Source: JAIXUI01 sp943373175
GTDB taxonomy: Bacteria; Bacteroidota; Bacteroidia; UBA7662; JAIXUI01
Reading direction: 5' to 3'
Assembly (NCBI GenBank): GCA_943373175.1
Contig: CALSBM010000068.1
Location: 1-18,039 of the forward strand
Length of the DNA: 18,039 nucleotides
Below are positions 1 to 5,957 of the stretch, piece by piece. The notes under the pieces are model-generated. The model saw only the letters and a program-made list of their open reading frames with translations. It searched no databases and was not told the origin of the DNA. The translations under genes and the position numbers were made by a program. Position 1 is the stretch's first letter; every line of letters starts with the position of its first letter.

Positions 1-91
1 GGACTTTTTTTCCGGCAGTGAGGCCGTTTCCCGACTGACAGGAACTGAGCCAGGCAGCAATAGGAATGAATAGCAACAAGCTTCTTTTCAT
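1..91 (-). CDS. Lipoprotein, N-terminal fragment (gene cut by window edge)
   Basis: An ATG at 91-89 opens a frame that stays open for 30 codons to the window edge. The predicted N-terminus is a textbook lipoprotein signal: MKRS, then a hydrophobic stretch LLLFIPIAAW, then the lipobox LSSC with the acceptor cysteine at residue 18, followed by QSGNGLTAGKK. By family knowledge such a protein is exported by Sec, diacylated on Cys18 and cleaved before it by signal peptidase II. The cysteine is followed by Q-S-G-N, so there is no lysine or aspartate retention signal directly after it that I can recognise. The gene diverges from proS, and a TAnnTTTG element lies 45 bases upstream. Function is unknown because only the signal region is inside the window. 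Confidence 0.72.
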   Translation of the reverse strand, partial: MKRSLLLFIPIAAWLSSCQSGNGLTAGKKV

Positions 92-135
92 GGCCGTAAT
101 TTTCTGTTTAGACAGTTTAACTGGGTCTTTAGTTT

Positions 136-143
136 CAAATTTA
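136..143 (-). promoter_or_regulatory. Candidate -7 element for the left-edge lipoprotein gene
   Basis: The minus strand reads TAAATTTG here, an exact match to the Bacteroidota -7 consensus TAnnTTTG. It would give a leader of roughly 35-40 bases before the ATG at 91. I see no good TTTG -33 element at the expected distance, so this rests on the -7 box alone. Confidence 0.4.
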
Positions 144-187
144 CCATAAGAAAAAGTGCGATTTAACTCTTAATAGCCAAATTCGTT

Positions 188-216
188 TTTGCACCCCAAA
201 TAGAGACGTATTTTTG
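188..216 (+). promoter_or_regulatory. Promoter of proS (-33 TTTG, -7 TATTTTTG)
   Basis: TTTG at 188-191 (within a TTTTTG run) is followed after 17 bases by TATTTTTG at 209-216, an exact TAnnTTTG match. The expected start of transcription is near 222-224, leaving a leader of about 36 bases before the proS ATG. The same spacing and the same TTTTTG form recur upstream of the DUF1573 gene, which strengthens both calls. Confidence 0.6.
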
Positions 217-259
217 CGCGCGTTCTCTATCAAATCTCCCACATCTTCACAAAATTTTA

Positions 260-1732
260 ATGGCAAAAGAAATAACACCCCGATCACAGGATTACTCACA
301 ATGGTATAACGATTTGGTTATCAAGGCTGGATTAGCCGACTATTCCGCCGTTCGCGGTTGCATGGTCATCAAACCTTATGGATATGCAATCTGGGAAAGG
401 ATGCAGCAGATTTTAGATAGCAAGTTCAAGGAAACCGGTCATGTTAATGCGTATTTTCCTTTGTTTATACCGAAGTCGTTTTTTGCAAAAGAAGCTGCAC
501 ATGTAGAAGGATTTGCGAAGGAGTGTGCAGTGGTAACACACTATCGGTTGATGAATGATGGGAATGGTGGAATAATCGTTGACCCGGAAGCAAAACTCGA
601 AGAGGAACTTATCGTTCGACCAACCTCCGAAACTATCATTTGGAACACCTACAGAGACTGGATAAAATCTTATCGGGATTTACCATTGCTAATTAACCAG
701 TGGGCAAATGTGGTTCGCTGGGAGATGCGTACTAGATTGTTTTTACGCACCACAGAATTTCTTTGGCAGGAAGGCCATACAGCGCACGCAACTGCTGAGG
801 AAGCTATTGAGGAAACACGAAAAATGCTGGAAGTTTATGCTGACTTCTCTGAAAACGTGCTTGCGGTGCCTGTTATAAAAGGAGTAAAGTCTGAAAATGA
901 ACGCTTTGCAGGAGCCTTGGATACATACTGCATTGAAGCTTTGATGCAGGATGGAAAGGCACTACAAGCAGGGACTTCTCACTTTCTGGGTCAAAATTTT
1001 GCGAAAGCATTTGATGTAAAATTCGCCAATTCTTCCGGACAGCTTGAACATGTTTGGGCTACTTCTTGGGGCGTTTCTACCCGTTTGATGGGTGCCTTGA
1101 TAATGGCTCATAGCGATGATGAAGGGCTAGTTCTTCCGCCGGTTTTAGCACCAACGCAAGTGGTAATTGTGCCCATTTACAAGTCTCAGGAACAGTTGGA
1201 AACACTTAATGCTCACATTGCACCATTGAAGAATGCGCTCAAAAAAGCAGGGATAAGGGTGGAATACGACAATCGGGATAATCATAAGCCGGGATGGAAA
1301 TTTGCGGAGTACGAAATGAAAGGCGTTCCAGTAAGAATAGCCATCGGGCCCAAAGACCTTGAAGCCGGGACAGCCGAACTTGCCCGCAGAGATTCCCGCG
1401 AAAAGAGTACTGTTGAATTCCAATCCCTTGAAGGCTTAATTCCAGGATTGTTGGAGGAGATTCAAAACGGACTTTTTAATAAAGCACTCAACTTCCGAGA
1501 CAGCCATATTACAGAAGTCAACAGCTTTGAAGAATTCAAAGAAATACTGGAAACTAAAACCGGATTTGTTTCAGCACATTGGGATGGCAGTGCCGAAACG
1601 GAACAAAAAATCAAGGAGCTTACTAAAGCAACCATTCGGTGTATTCCTTTGAACGGCAAACAAGAATCTGGCATTTGCGTTCTCACTGGCAAAGCCTCCG
1701 AAAGAAGGGTTCTTTTTGCTAGGGCTTATTAA
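260..1732 (+). CDS. proS: Prolyl-tRNA synthetase (archaeal/eukaryote-like type)
   Basis: This cytoplasmic class II aminoacyl-tRNA synthetase charges tRNA-Pro with proline using ATP. At 490 aa it fits the shorter form that lacks the bacterial editing insertion. Visible landmarks are motif 1 around residues 33-55 (RGCMVIKPYGYAIWERM), the HVEGF segment near residue 80, motif 2 around 154-178 (RWEMRTR through TEFLWQEGHTAHA), the AGTSHFLGQNF segment and the motif 3 region TSWGVSTRLMGALI. The anticodon-binding domain follows (IAIGPKDLEAG), then the C-terminal domain ending in the family's conserved Tyr (LFARAY, Tyr490), which in this type reaches toward the active site. Only two cysteines are seen in the C-terminal domain (RCIPL and GICVLTG), so the zinc site known from some homologues is probably incomplete. 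The ATG has no Shine-Dalgarno site, as is usual in this phylum. A promoter sits at 188-216. Confidence 0.97.
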   Translation: MAKEITPRSQDYSQWYNDLVIKAGLADYSAVRGCMVIKPYGYAIWERMQQILDSKFKETGHVNAYFPLFIPKSFFAKEAAHVEGFAKECAVVTHYRLMNDGNGGIIVDPEAKLEEELIVRPTSETIIWNTYRDWIKSYRDLPLLINQWANVVRWEMRTRLFLRTTEFLWQEGHTAHATAEEAIEETRKMLEVYADFSENVLAVPVIKGVKSENERFAGALDTYCIEALMQDGKALQAGTSHFLGQNFAKAFDVKFANSSGQLEHVWATSWGVSTRLMGALIMAHSDDEGLVLPPVLAPTQVVIVPIYKSQEQLETLNAHIAPLKNALKKAGIRVEYDNRDNHKPGWKFAEYEMKGVPVRIAIGPKDLEAGTAELARRDSREKSTVEFQSLEGLIPGLLEEIQNGLFNKALNFRDSHITEVNSFEEFKEILETKTGFVSAHWDGSAETEQKIKELTKATIRCIPLNGKQESGICVLTGKASERRVLFARAY

Positions 1733-1741
1733 CACTGAATC

Positions 1742-2404
1742 ATGGATGAACATCAGGAAAGCATTCTTAACCTGCTAGAAACAAAATCTTCCCTTAAGCA
1801 GGCAACCTACCGAAATACCCTTCGGCATTTCGAAACGTTGAAAGAAATACTTAAAAAAACCGCAGAATATTACAGCAGTGCAATGAAAGAAAGGGACCCG
1901 TTTGTTGAAGTTTCTTTCAGTTCACCCAATTTGTTTGATGCTGAACTTAAGTTTTCTGGGGATTTATTAGTGTTCTCTATGCACTCCAATGTATTCACTT
2001 TTGAGCATAAGCACTTTGCGTATCAAACTGCTTATGTAAAAGAAAACCCAATCAGAGCCTTCTGTGGAGTAATCAATGTTTATAATTTTCTAGCTGACTC
2101 ATACAAATACAAGCGTATGAACGATGTTGGTTTTCTTCTTGCTCGCATCTTTGTAAATACTGAGAATCATTTTTTTGTAGAAGGAACTCGCTTGATGACC
2201 ACTAACTATAGCGACTTCGGCAACCAAGTTCTTGATGAACCCGTATTTGAAGAAGTTGTTCAGCGTGCTATCCTTCAATCGCTTCAAATTGACCTTCAAG
2301 TTCCGGCATTTGAGCAAGTTCAGTCCATTAGCGTTGGTCAAAAGTTGACGGAACATGCCAATAGCGGCCTGTTCACAGGTAAAAAGTTAGGCTATTCGAA
2401 ATAA
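1742..2404 (+). CDS. Hypothetical protein downstream of proS
   Basis: A 220-residue protein I do not recognise. It starts 9 bases after the proS stop, on the same strand, so it is probably co-transcribed with proS. There is no signal peptide or membrane segment. The N-terminal 45 residues are charged and likely helical (ETKSSLKQATYRNTLRHFETLKEILKK). The middle has an alternating hydrophobic pattern typical of beta strands (VEVSFSSPNLFDAELKFSG, LLVFSMHSNVFTFE), then a distinctive aromatic segment, INVYNFLADSYKYKRMNDVGFLLARIF. This looks like a folded soluble cytosolic protein and not a chance frame: it is long, fills the space exactly between proS and folA, and has normal composition. It ends 12 bases from the convergent folA stop, with no terminator between them. 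Role unknown; the position alone does not show a link to tRNA charging. Confidence 0.85.
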   Translation: MDEHQESILNLLETKSSLKQATYRNTLRHFETLKEILKKTAEYYSSAMKERDPFVEVSFSSPNLFDAELKFSGDLLVFSMHSNVFTFEHKHFAYQTAYVKENPIRAFCGVINVYNFLADSYKYKRMNDVGFLLARIFVNTENHFFVEGTRLMTTNYSDFGNQVLDEPVFEEVVQRAILQSLQIDLQVPAFEQVQSISVGQKLTEHANSGLFTGKKLGYSK

Positions 2405-2416
2405 TATCTATTGCTT

Positions 2417-2914
2417 TCAGCGAAACCGCCTGACCAATTCCTGAAAACGGAATGGGTAAGCGTGTTTATCATCGACTGGGTGTTGTTCTTCATTCAGCAC
2501 TACCCATTCATCTTTATCGAATTCAAAAAAAGTATCTCCTTCCGGAAAACTTTCTACAACGGTGAGAAATATGCGGTCTGCCAAGGGCAAGAGTTGCGCA
2601 TAAATCTGACCGCCTCCAATAACGCAAATCGCACCTGCATTGGAAAGTGCTTCTAAAGCCTCTTCAGTATTCTTAAAGATTTCAACTCCATCGCGAGGCT
2701 TCATGCTGCAAGAAATAACCACATTGCGACGGCCTGGTAATGGTTTGCCTATAGACTGAAAAGTATTTCGACCCATCAAAATAGGATGCCCCATAGTAAT
2801 CTGTTTGAAACGCTTTAAATCGTCGGGTAGGCTCCAAATCAATTGATTATTGTTTCCAATGACGCCATTAAGCGCTGCCGCTACTACCAGCACTATTTCT
2901 TGACGCTTCATCAT
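2417..2914 (-). CDS. folA: Dihydrofolate reductase
   Basis: This enzyme reduces dihydrofolate to tetrahydrofolate with NADPH in the cytosol, recycling the dihydrofolate that ThyA releases. The 165-aa length is normal for bacterial FolA. Landmarks: the N-terminal strand and Met20-type loop region (AALNGVIGNNNQLIWSLP), the catalytic acid in LPDDLKRFK (Asp32, equivalent to E. coli Asp27), MGRNTFQSIGKPLPGRRN with the NADPH-binding Arg/Thr, and the CVIGGGQIYAQLLPLAD glycine motif. Two ATGs in a row (2914 and 2911) could start the protein. The first gives a 4-base ATGA overlap with the thyA stop, which suggests translational coupling, so I keep it. The gene is last in its strand block and converges on the hypothetical gene ending at 2404. 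Confidence 0.97.
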   Translation of the reverse strand: MMKRQEIVLVVAAALNGVIGNNNQLIWSLPDDLKRFKQITMGHPILMGRNTFQSIGKPLPGRRNVVISCSMKPRDGVEIFKNTEEALEALSNAGAICVIGGGQIYAQLLPLADRIFLTVVESFPEGDTFFEFDKDEWVVLNEEQHPVDDKHAYPFRFQELVRRFR

Positions 2915-3705
2915 ACCGCTACCGGAGCTTTAATTGCAGAATGAGGGTTGTAATTAATCAAGCTGATGTCCTCATAACTGAATGCAAAGATGTCGTTCAC
3001 TTCCGGGTTTAATACCAGAGTTGGTAGTGGGCGTACTTCGCGGGCAAGCTGGGTGTTAACTTGTTCTAAGTGATTCAGATAAATGTGAGCATCTCCAAGA
3101 GTGTGGACAAACTCTCCAGGCTTTAACCCACAAACCTGCGCCATCATAGCGGTAAGCAGAGCATAGGAGGCAATGTTGAAAGGAACACCAAGGAAAATAT
3201 CGGCACTTCGTTGATAGAGTTGACAACTGAGCTTTCCATTGGCCACATAAAACTGAAAAAGCGCATGGCATGGCGGCAATTTCATGCTGTTGATGTCGGC
3301 AACGTTCCAAGCGGAAACCATCATTCTCCGGGAGTCGGGATTGCGGCGAATCATGTCCTGAACCTGTGCAATCTGGTCGATTACCCGACCATCAGGGCAA
3401 GTCCAAGATCGCCACTGGTAGCCGTAAACCGGCCCAAGATTTCCGTTTTCATCGGCCCATTCATCCCAGATGCTAACGCCATTTTCCTTGAGGTACGCAA
3501 TGTTGGTGTCGCCTTTCAGGAACCACAACAATTCATGAACAACAGATTTAAAATGAACCTTTTTGGTGGTTACTAACGGGAAACCCTCTTCCAGATTAAA
3601 CCGCATTTGATAGCCAAAAACCGAGATGGTGCCCGTTCCGGTACGGTCTTCTTTACGAACACCATGATTGAGAACGTATTGAAGTAAATCGTGATAGGCC
3701 TGCAT
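2911..3705 (-). CDS. thyA: Thymidylate synthase
   Basis: The enzyme methylates dUMP to dTMP using 5,10-methylenetetrahydrofolate, giving dihydrofolate as by-product, which the next gene (folA) reduces. It has 264 residues and aligns without gaps to my recollection of E. coli ThyA, so residue numbers carry over: Arg21 in DRTGTGT, the catalytic Cys146 in LPPCHALFQFYV, the dUMP-binding segment SCQLYQRSADIFLGVPFNIASYALL, and the conserved C-terminal IKAPVAV. The start is an ATG at 3705-3703. The gene overlaps folA by 4 bases and lies 65 bases after the PAS gene on the same strand. I find no exact TAnnTTTG in that gap, only the near miss TAACTTTTG, so it may be co-transcribed with the PAS gene or use a weaker promoter. 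Confidence 0.98.
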   Translation of the reverse strand: MQAYHDLLQYVLNHGVRKEDRTGTGTISVFGYQMRFNLEEGFPLVTTKKVHFKSVVHELLWFLKGDTNIAYLKENGVSIWDEWADENGNLGPVYGYQWRSWTCPDGRVIDQIAQVQDMIRRNPDSRRMMVSAWNVADINSMKLPPCHALFQFYVANGKLSCQLYQRSADIFLGVPFNIASYALLTAMMAQVCGLKPGEFVHTLGDAHIYLNHLEQVNTQLAREVRPLPTLVLNPEVNDIFAFSYEDISLINYNPHSAIKAPVAV

Positions 3706-3770
3706 GGGTCAAAAGTTAAAAAAAGTTGGCGAAATTTTGATTACTAGTGCCAAAATCAACTGATTAATGG

Positions 3771-5108
3771 TCAGCTTAAACTGCCGTAACTTTCAGAAAC
3801 TATTTCATGAATGACGCGATCCAATTGCTCGCTACTTTTCTTCAAACCGTCTAATAGGATATCAAAATCAGCCTTCTCGATATGGACCGAGCCTTCTAAA
3901 AGTTGGATTAACCCAAGAATATTCGACAGAGGAGCTCTAAGTTCATGAGAATGACGCCAGTTGATTTTTTTGAGGCTTTCGTTTTGAACTTCTAGTCGTT
4001 GCTGCATTTCCCTAATGTTGGTAACATCGGATGCAGTTAGAGCGAACTGAAAATTTATTAGCTCCTGATTTTTGATGGGATAAACATTTACACGAAGCCA
4101 TCGATTACCAATGAATACATCTTTTGAAATCCACTTACCCTTTTGAACAATCTCTTCAAACTCAGGCAGAAGAAATTTGAATTCCTCAGGCAAAAAAGAT
4201 CGGATATCAACACCATCAGACAATACTTCAACATCCGTTGTTTGAAAGTTTTTTGCAGCTTCGTTGTTAAAGTAGGTTACCGCAAGAGAAGCGTTGAAGT
4301 AAATAACCGTATCCAAACTGTGGTCCAGCAACTGGCGAAGATTGATTTCTGCATCTTTGAGTTTGCGTAAATTTAGCTTGCTTTCTGTAACATCCTTTAA
4401 AAGGAACGAGAAATACTCATCACTCGATGCGATATAAATTGAAAAATATTCCTGATTAATTTGCAAGGCTTCCGAATGATAAAATGATTCTTTTAATTCG
4501 ATGAAACTATGCAGCAGTATCAATAAATCGATGTTATAATGATTTTTCAATGACATAAGATTCATTCCTTTTGCCGGAACATCGACATTGCCTTTCGAAA
4601 AGAAATTCTTAGCTGCGGGATTGAGTCTAATGATGTTTAAATTTCGATCCATCATTACCGATATATCCGGATTCTTTTCAAAGATGATTTCAAAGTGTTG
4701 AACCATTCTTGAAAGTGCAAATTTGACTGCTTTGTTGTTAGAAAGCGGATATCCTATTGCTGTGATTAACGGCTGAAGAGTATTCGCATTTCTGTACATT
4801 CTAAATTCCCAGTGTACAAAGAAAAGTTGGCCGTCTTCAAGCTTGGAAGTTAGAACATAGTTAAAACCCTTCTCCGGATTTAATTCCAATTGCCTAAATA
4901 CTTGATGAATTCTTGATTGCTCTTCCAACAAGAAGAGTTCTTGAAAAAGAATGGGGTCGCCTGTTTCGGGATTGCATTGATAGGCTTTACTAAACTGATC
5001 GTTAACGAGTATTATGCGTCCTCCACATTCTAATGCTCCATATATTAACATCTCGCTATTTGCTAATGCAATCCAAGGGCTATTCTCCTTTAACTTAACA
5101 AGTTCCAT
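3771..5108 (-). CDS. PAS-domain protein with HisKA-like C-terminus and no ATPase domain
   Basis: A 445-aa soluble protein with no signal peptide or membrane helix. The sequence reads as three PAS-like sensor units, roughly residues 18-125, 140-243 and 258-372; the second and third are most PAS-like (NPDISVMMDRNLNIIRLNPAA; LDHSLDTVIYFNASLAVTYFNNEAA) and end in DVTESK and DVTNIRE linkers. A short coiled-coil-like segment (MQQRLEVQNESLKKINW) leads into a HisKA-type H-box, HSHELRAPLSNILGLIQLLE, with the phosphoacceptor-like His at residue 388. The protein then ends about 57 residues later. The N, G1 and G2 boxes of a histidine kinase ATPase are absent, and thyA follows directly, so no missing domain lies downstream in any frame. 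It cannot autophosphorylate by itself by known mechanisms. It could be phosphorylated by another kinase or act as a dimerising sensor. Ligand unknown. Confidence 0.85.
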   Translation of the reverse strand: MELVKLKENSPWIALANSEMLIYGALECGGRIILVNDQFSKAYQCNPETGDPILFQELFLLEEQSRIHQVFRQLELNPEKGFNYVLTSKLEDGQLFFVHWEFRMYRNANTLQPLITAIGYPLSNNKAVKFALSRMVQHFEIIFEKNPDISVMMDRNLNIIRLNPAAKNFFSKGNVDVPAKGMNLMSLKNHYNIDLLILLHSFIELKESFYHSEALQINQEYFSIYIASSDEYFSFLLKDVTESKLNLRKLKDAEINLRQLLDHSLDTVIYFNASLAVTYFNNEAAKNFQTTDVEVLSDGVDIRSFLPEEFKFLLPEFEEIVQKGKWISKDVFIGNRWLRVNVYPIKNQELINFQFALTASDVTNIREMQQRLEVQNESLKKINWRHSHELRAPLSNILGLIQLLEGSVHIEKADFDILLDGLKKSSEQLDRVIHEIVSESYGSLS

Positions 5109-5545
5109 CTTACAACAAAATTAACTGCTAAACAATTAACTATTTAATCTGAATATGGTTTATTAAGAAATATTATAAAATTAAATTAAAGAATTCTATT
5201 GACACTTGTAAATTAATTAGCACAACTGAATATTTATGATTCAAAATCAATTTAAACAAACTTATTCGATTATTTATAATAAATTATAAATATAATTTCA
5301 TATTTAAGATGTTGTTTGTAATACTTAACACTATAATTACAATAATAAGGAGAAGATGAATTATAAATCTATTTAACAATAAAGCTATTTTATAGGTGGA
5401 CAGGAAGCCCAAAATGACAGATTTATTCTTTTTATAACAAATATTTGCGCGAACAACAAAATGAATAAACAATATTAGGAATCCACCATTAATTCATATA
5501 TAAATTTAATTACTGATAATGTATGAAGAATTATATATAGTGATT

Positions 5546-5791
5546 TTAGCATTTAAAGCTTTTTGCAACAAAGGGGAGCGCATTAATAATTATATCAGGA
5601 AAATACTCGAGATAATTTATTCCTTTACTAACCGAACCAAGATAATAGCCCATCAAATAGATAAAACTGAATAAGAAAGACAAGAAATGGAATCTACAGC
5701 CACGTAAACGGGTATTCGATTTTTCTGAAGTTAAATAACAACTTGCGACATTAACCCTACTAGCTCGTTGTATGATAAAACCTGAGTCAAT
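5546..5791 (-). CDS. Possible small membrane-protein frame or gene remnant without a clear start
   Basis: Between an in-frame TGA (5794-5792) and a TAA (5548-5546) the minus strand is open for 81 codons. The translation looks fairly protein-like: a basic stretch (SEKSNTRLRGCRFH), one candidate membrane helix (FLSFLFSFIYLMGYYLGSV), then KGINYLEYFPDIIINALPFVAKSFKC. The only ATG is at codon 47, after most of the candidate helix; a TTG occurs at codon 37. In DNA this AT-rich an open frame of this length is uncommon but can arise by chance. It could be a remnant of a longer gene that has lost its 5' part, a small gene with a non-ATG start, or an accident. I recognise no family. Confidence 0.2.
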   Translation of the reverse strand: MDSGFIIQRASRVNVASCYLTSEKSNTRLRGCRFHFLSFLFSFIYLMGYYLGSVSKGINYLEYFPDIIINALPFVAKSFKC

Positions 5792-5812
5792 TCATAGTAA
5801 CAAATACTATGA
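5792..5812. repeat. Perfect inverted repeat, 8-bp stem
   Basis: TCATAGTA (5792-5799) and TACTATGA (5805-5812) are perfect complements around a 5-base ACAAA loop. There is no T run, so it is not a terminator. It could form a hairpin in an RNA from either strand or be a protein-binding palindrome. It lies 7 bases from a second hairpin. Confidence 0.55.
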
Positions 5813-5819
5813 TTAACTA

Positions 5820-5835
5820 GAATCCAGCCGGATTC
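5820..5835. repeat. Perfect inverted repeat, 6-bp stem, tetraloop
   Basis: GAATCC (5820-5825) and GGATTC (5830-5835) pair around AGCC. It sits directly beside the 5792-5812 hairpin and about 70 bases from the terminator at 5907. The clustering in a gene-free stretch is the reason for listing it. Confidence 0.5.
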
Positions 5836-5906
5836 CATTTCTATAATTTATAAAAGGAAAAGTGAGGGAGGATATTGAGAAGGTGTAAGTCCAACCTGCT
5901 AACTAC

Positions 5907-5940
5907 AAAAAAAGCCACCAGTAAGTGGGTGGCTTTTTTT
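5907..5940. terminator. Strong bidirectional intrinsic terminator downstream of dnaN
   Basis: A run of 7 A (5907-5913), GCCACC (5914-5919), an 8-base loop (5920-5927), GGTGGC (5928-5933) and 8 T (5934-5941) form a 6-bp GC-rich stem extended by A-T pairs. The structure is symmetrical and works as a terminator on both strands. On the minus strand it lies 17 bases past the dnaN stop and should end the gldAFG-dnaN transcripts. On the plus strand it would end any RNA made from the preceding AT-rich gap, for which no gene is evident. Confidence 0.9.
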
Positions 5941-5957
5941 TGAAGAGACTCGATTGC

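Larger units (their letters stand above)
5109..5957. other. 849-base AT-rich gap without a confident gene
   Basis: This lies between the PAS gene start and the dnaN stop. Hand count gives about 26% G+C over 5161-5880, with 5161-5340 as low as about 16%, against roughly 50% in the first lines of dnaN. It contains two inverted repeats (5792-5812 and 5820-5835), a strong symmetrical terminator (5907-5940), and an 81-codon minus-strand open frame (5546-5791) listed separately. No tRNA, known riboswitch or mobile-element end was recognised. The part nearest the PAS gene (5109-5540) shows nothing I can support beyond AT richness. Confidence 0.7.

Noticed and set aside
5116..5123. TAATTTTG box on the minus strand next to the PAS gene start
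   Set aside because: It matches TAnnTTTG but would start RNA almost at the ATG (leader of a few bases), has no -33, and such matches are frequent in DNA this AT-rich. A similar box at 5264-5257 is no better.
5192..5220. TTGACA-like sequence resembling a sigma-70 -35 box
   Set aside because: Bacteroidota use a different primary promoter form, there is no downstream gene on that strand, and the match is expected by chance in AT-rich DNA.
5284..5472. 62-codon minus-strand frame with a very hydrophobic translation
   Set aside because: It begins at TTG, lies in DNA of about 15-30% G+C, and its Ile/Leu/Asn/Lys-rich translation is what AT-rich non-coding DNA gives. An in-frame stop lies just upstream.
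5731..5838. 35-codon ATG-started minus-strand frame
   Set aside because: Too short to support alone, overlaps inverted repeats and the 81-codon frame in another phase; mentioned only as possible sign of a frameshifted remnant.
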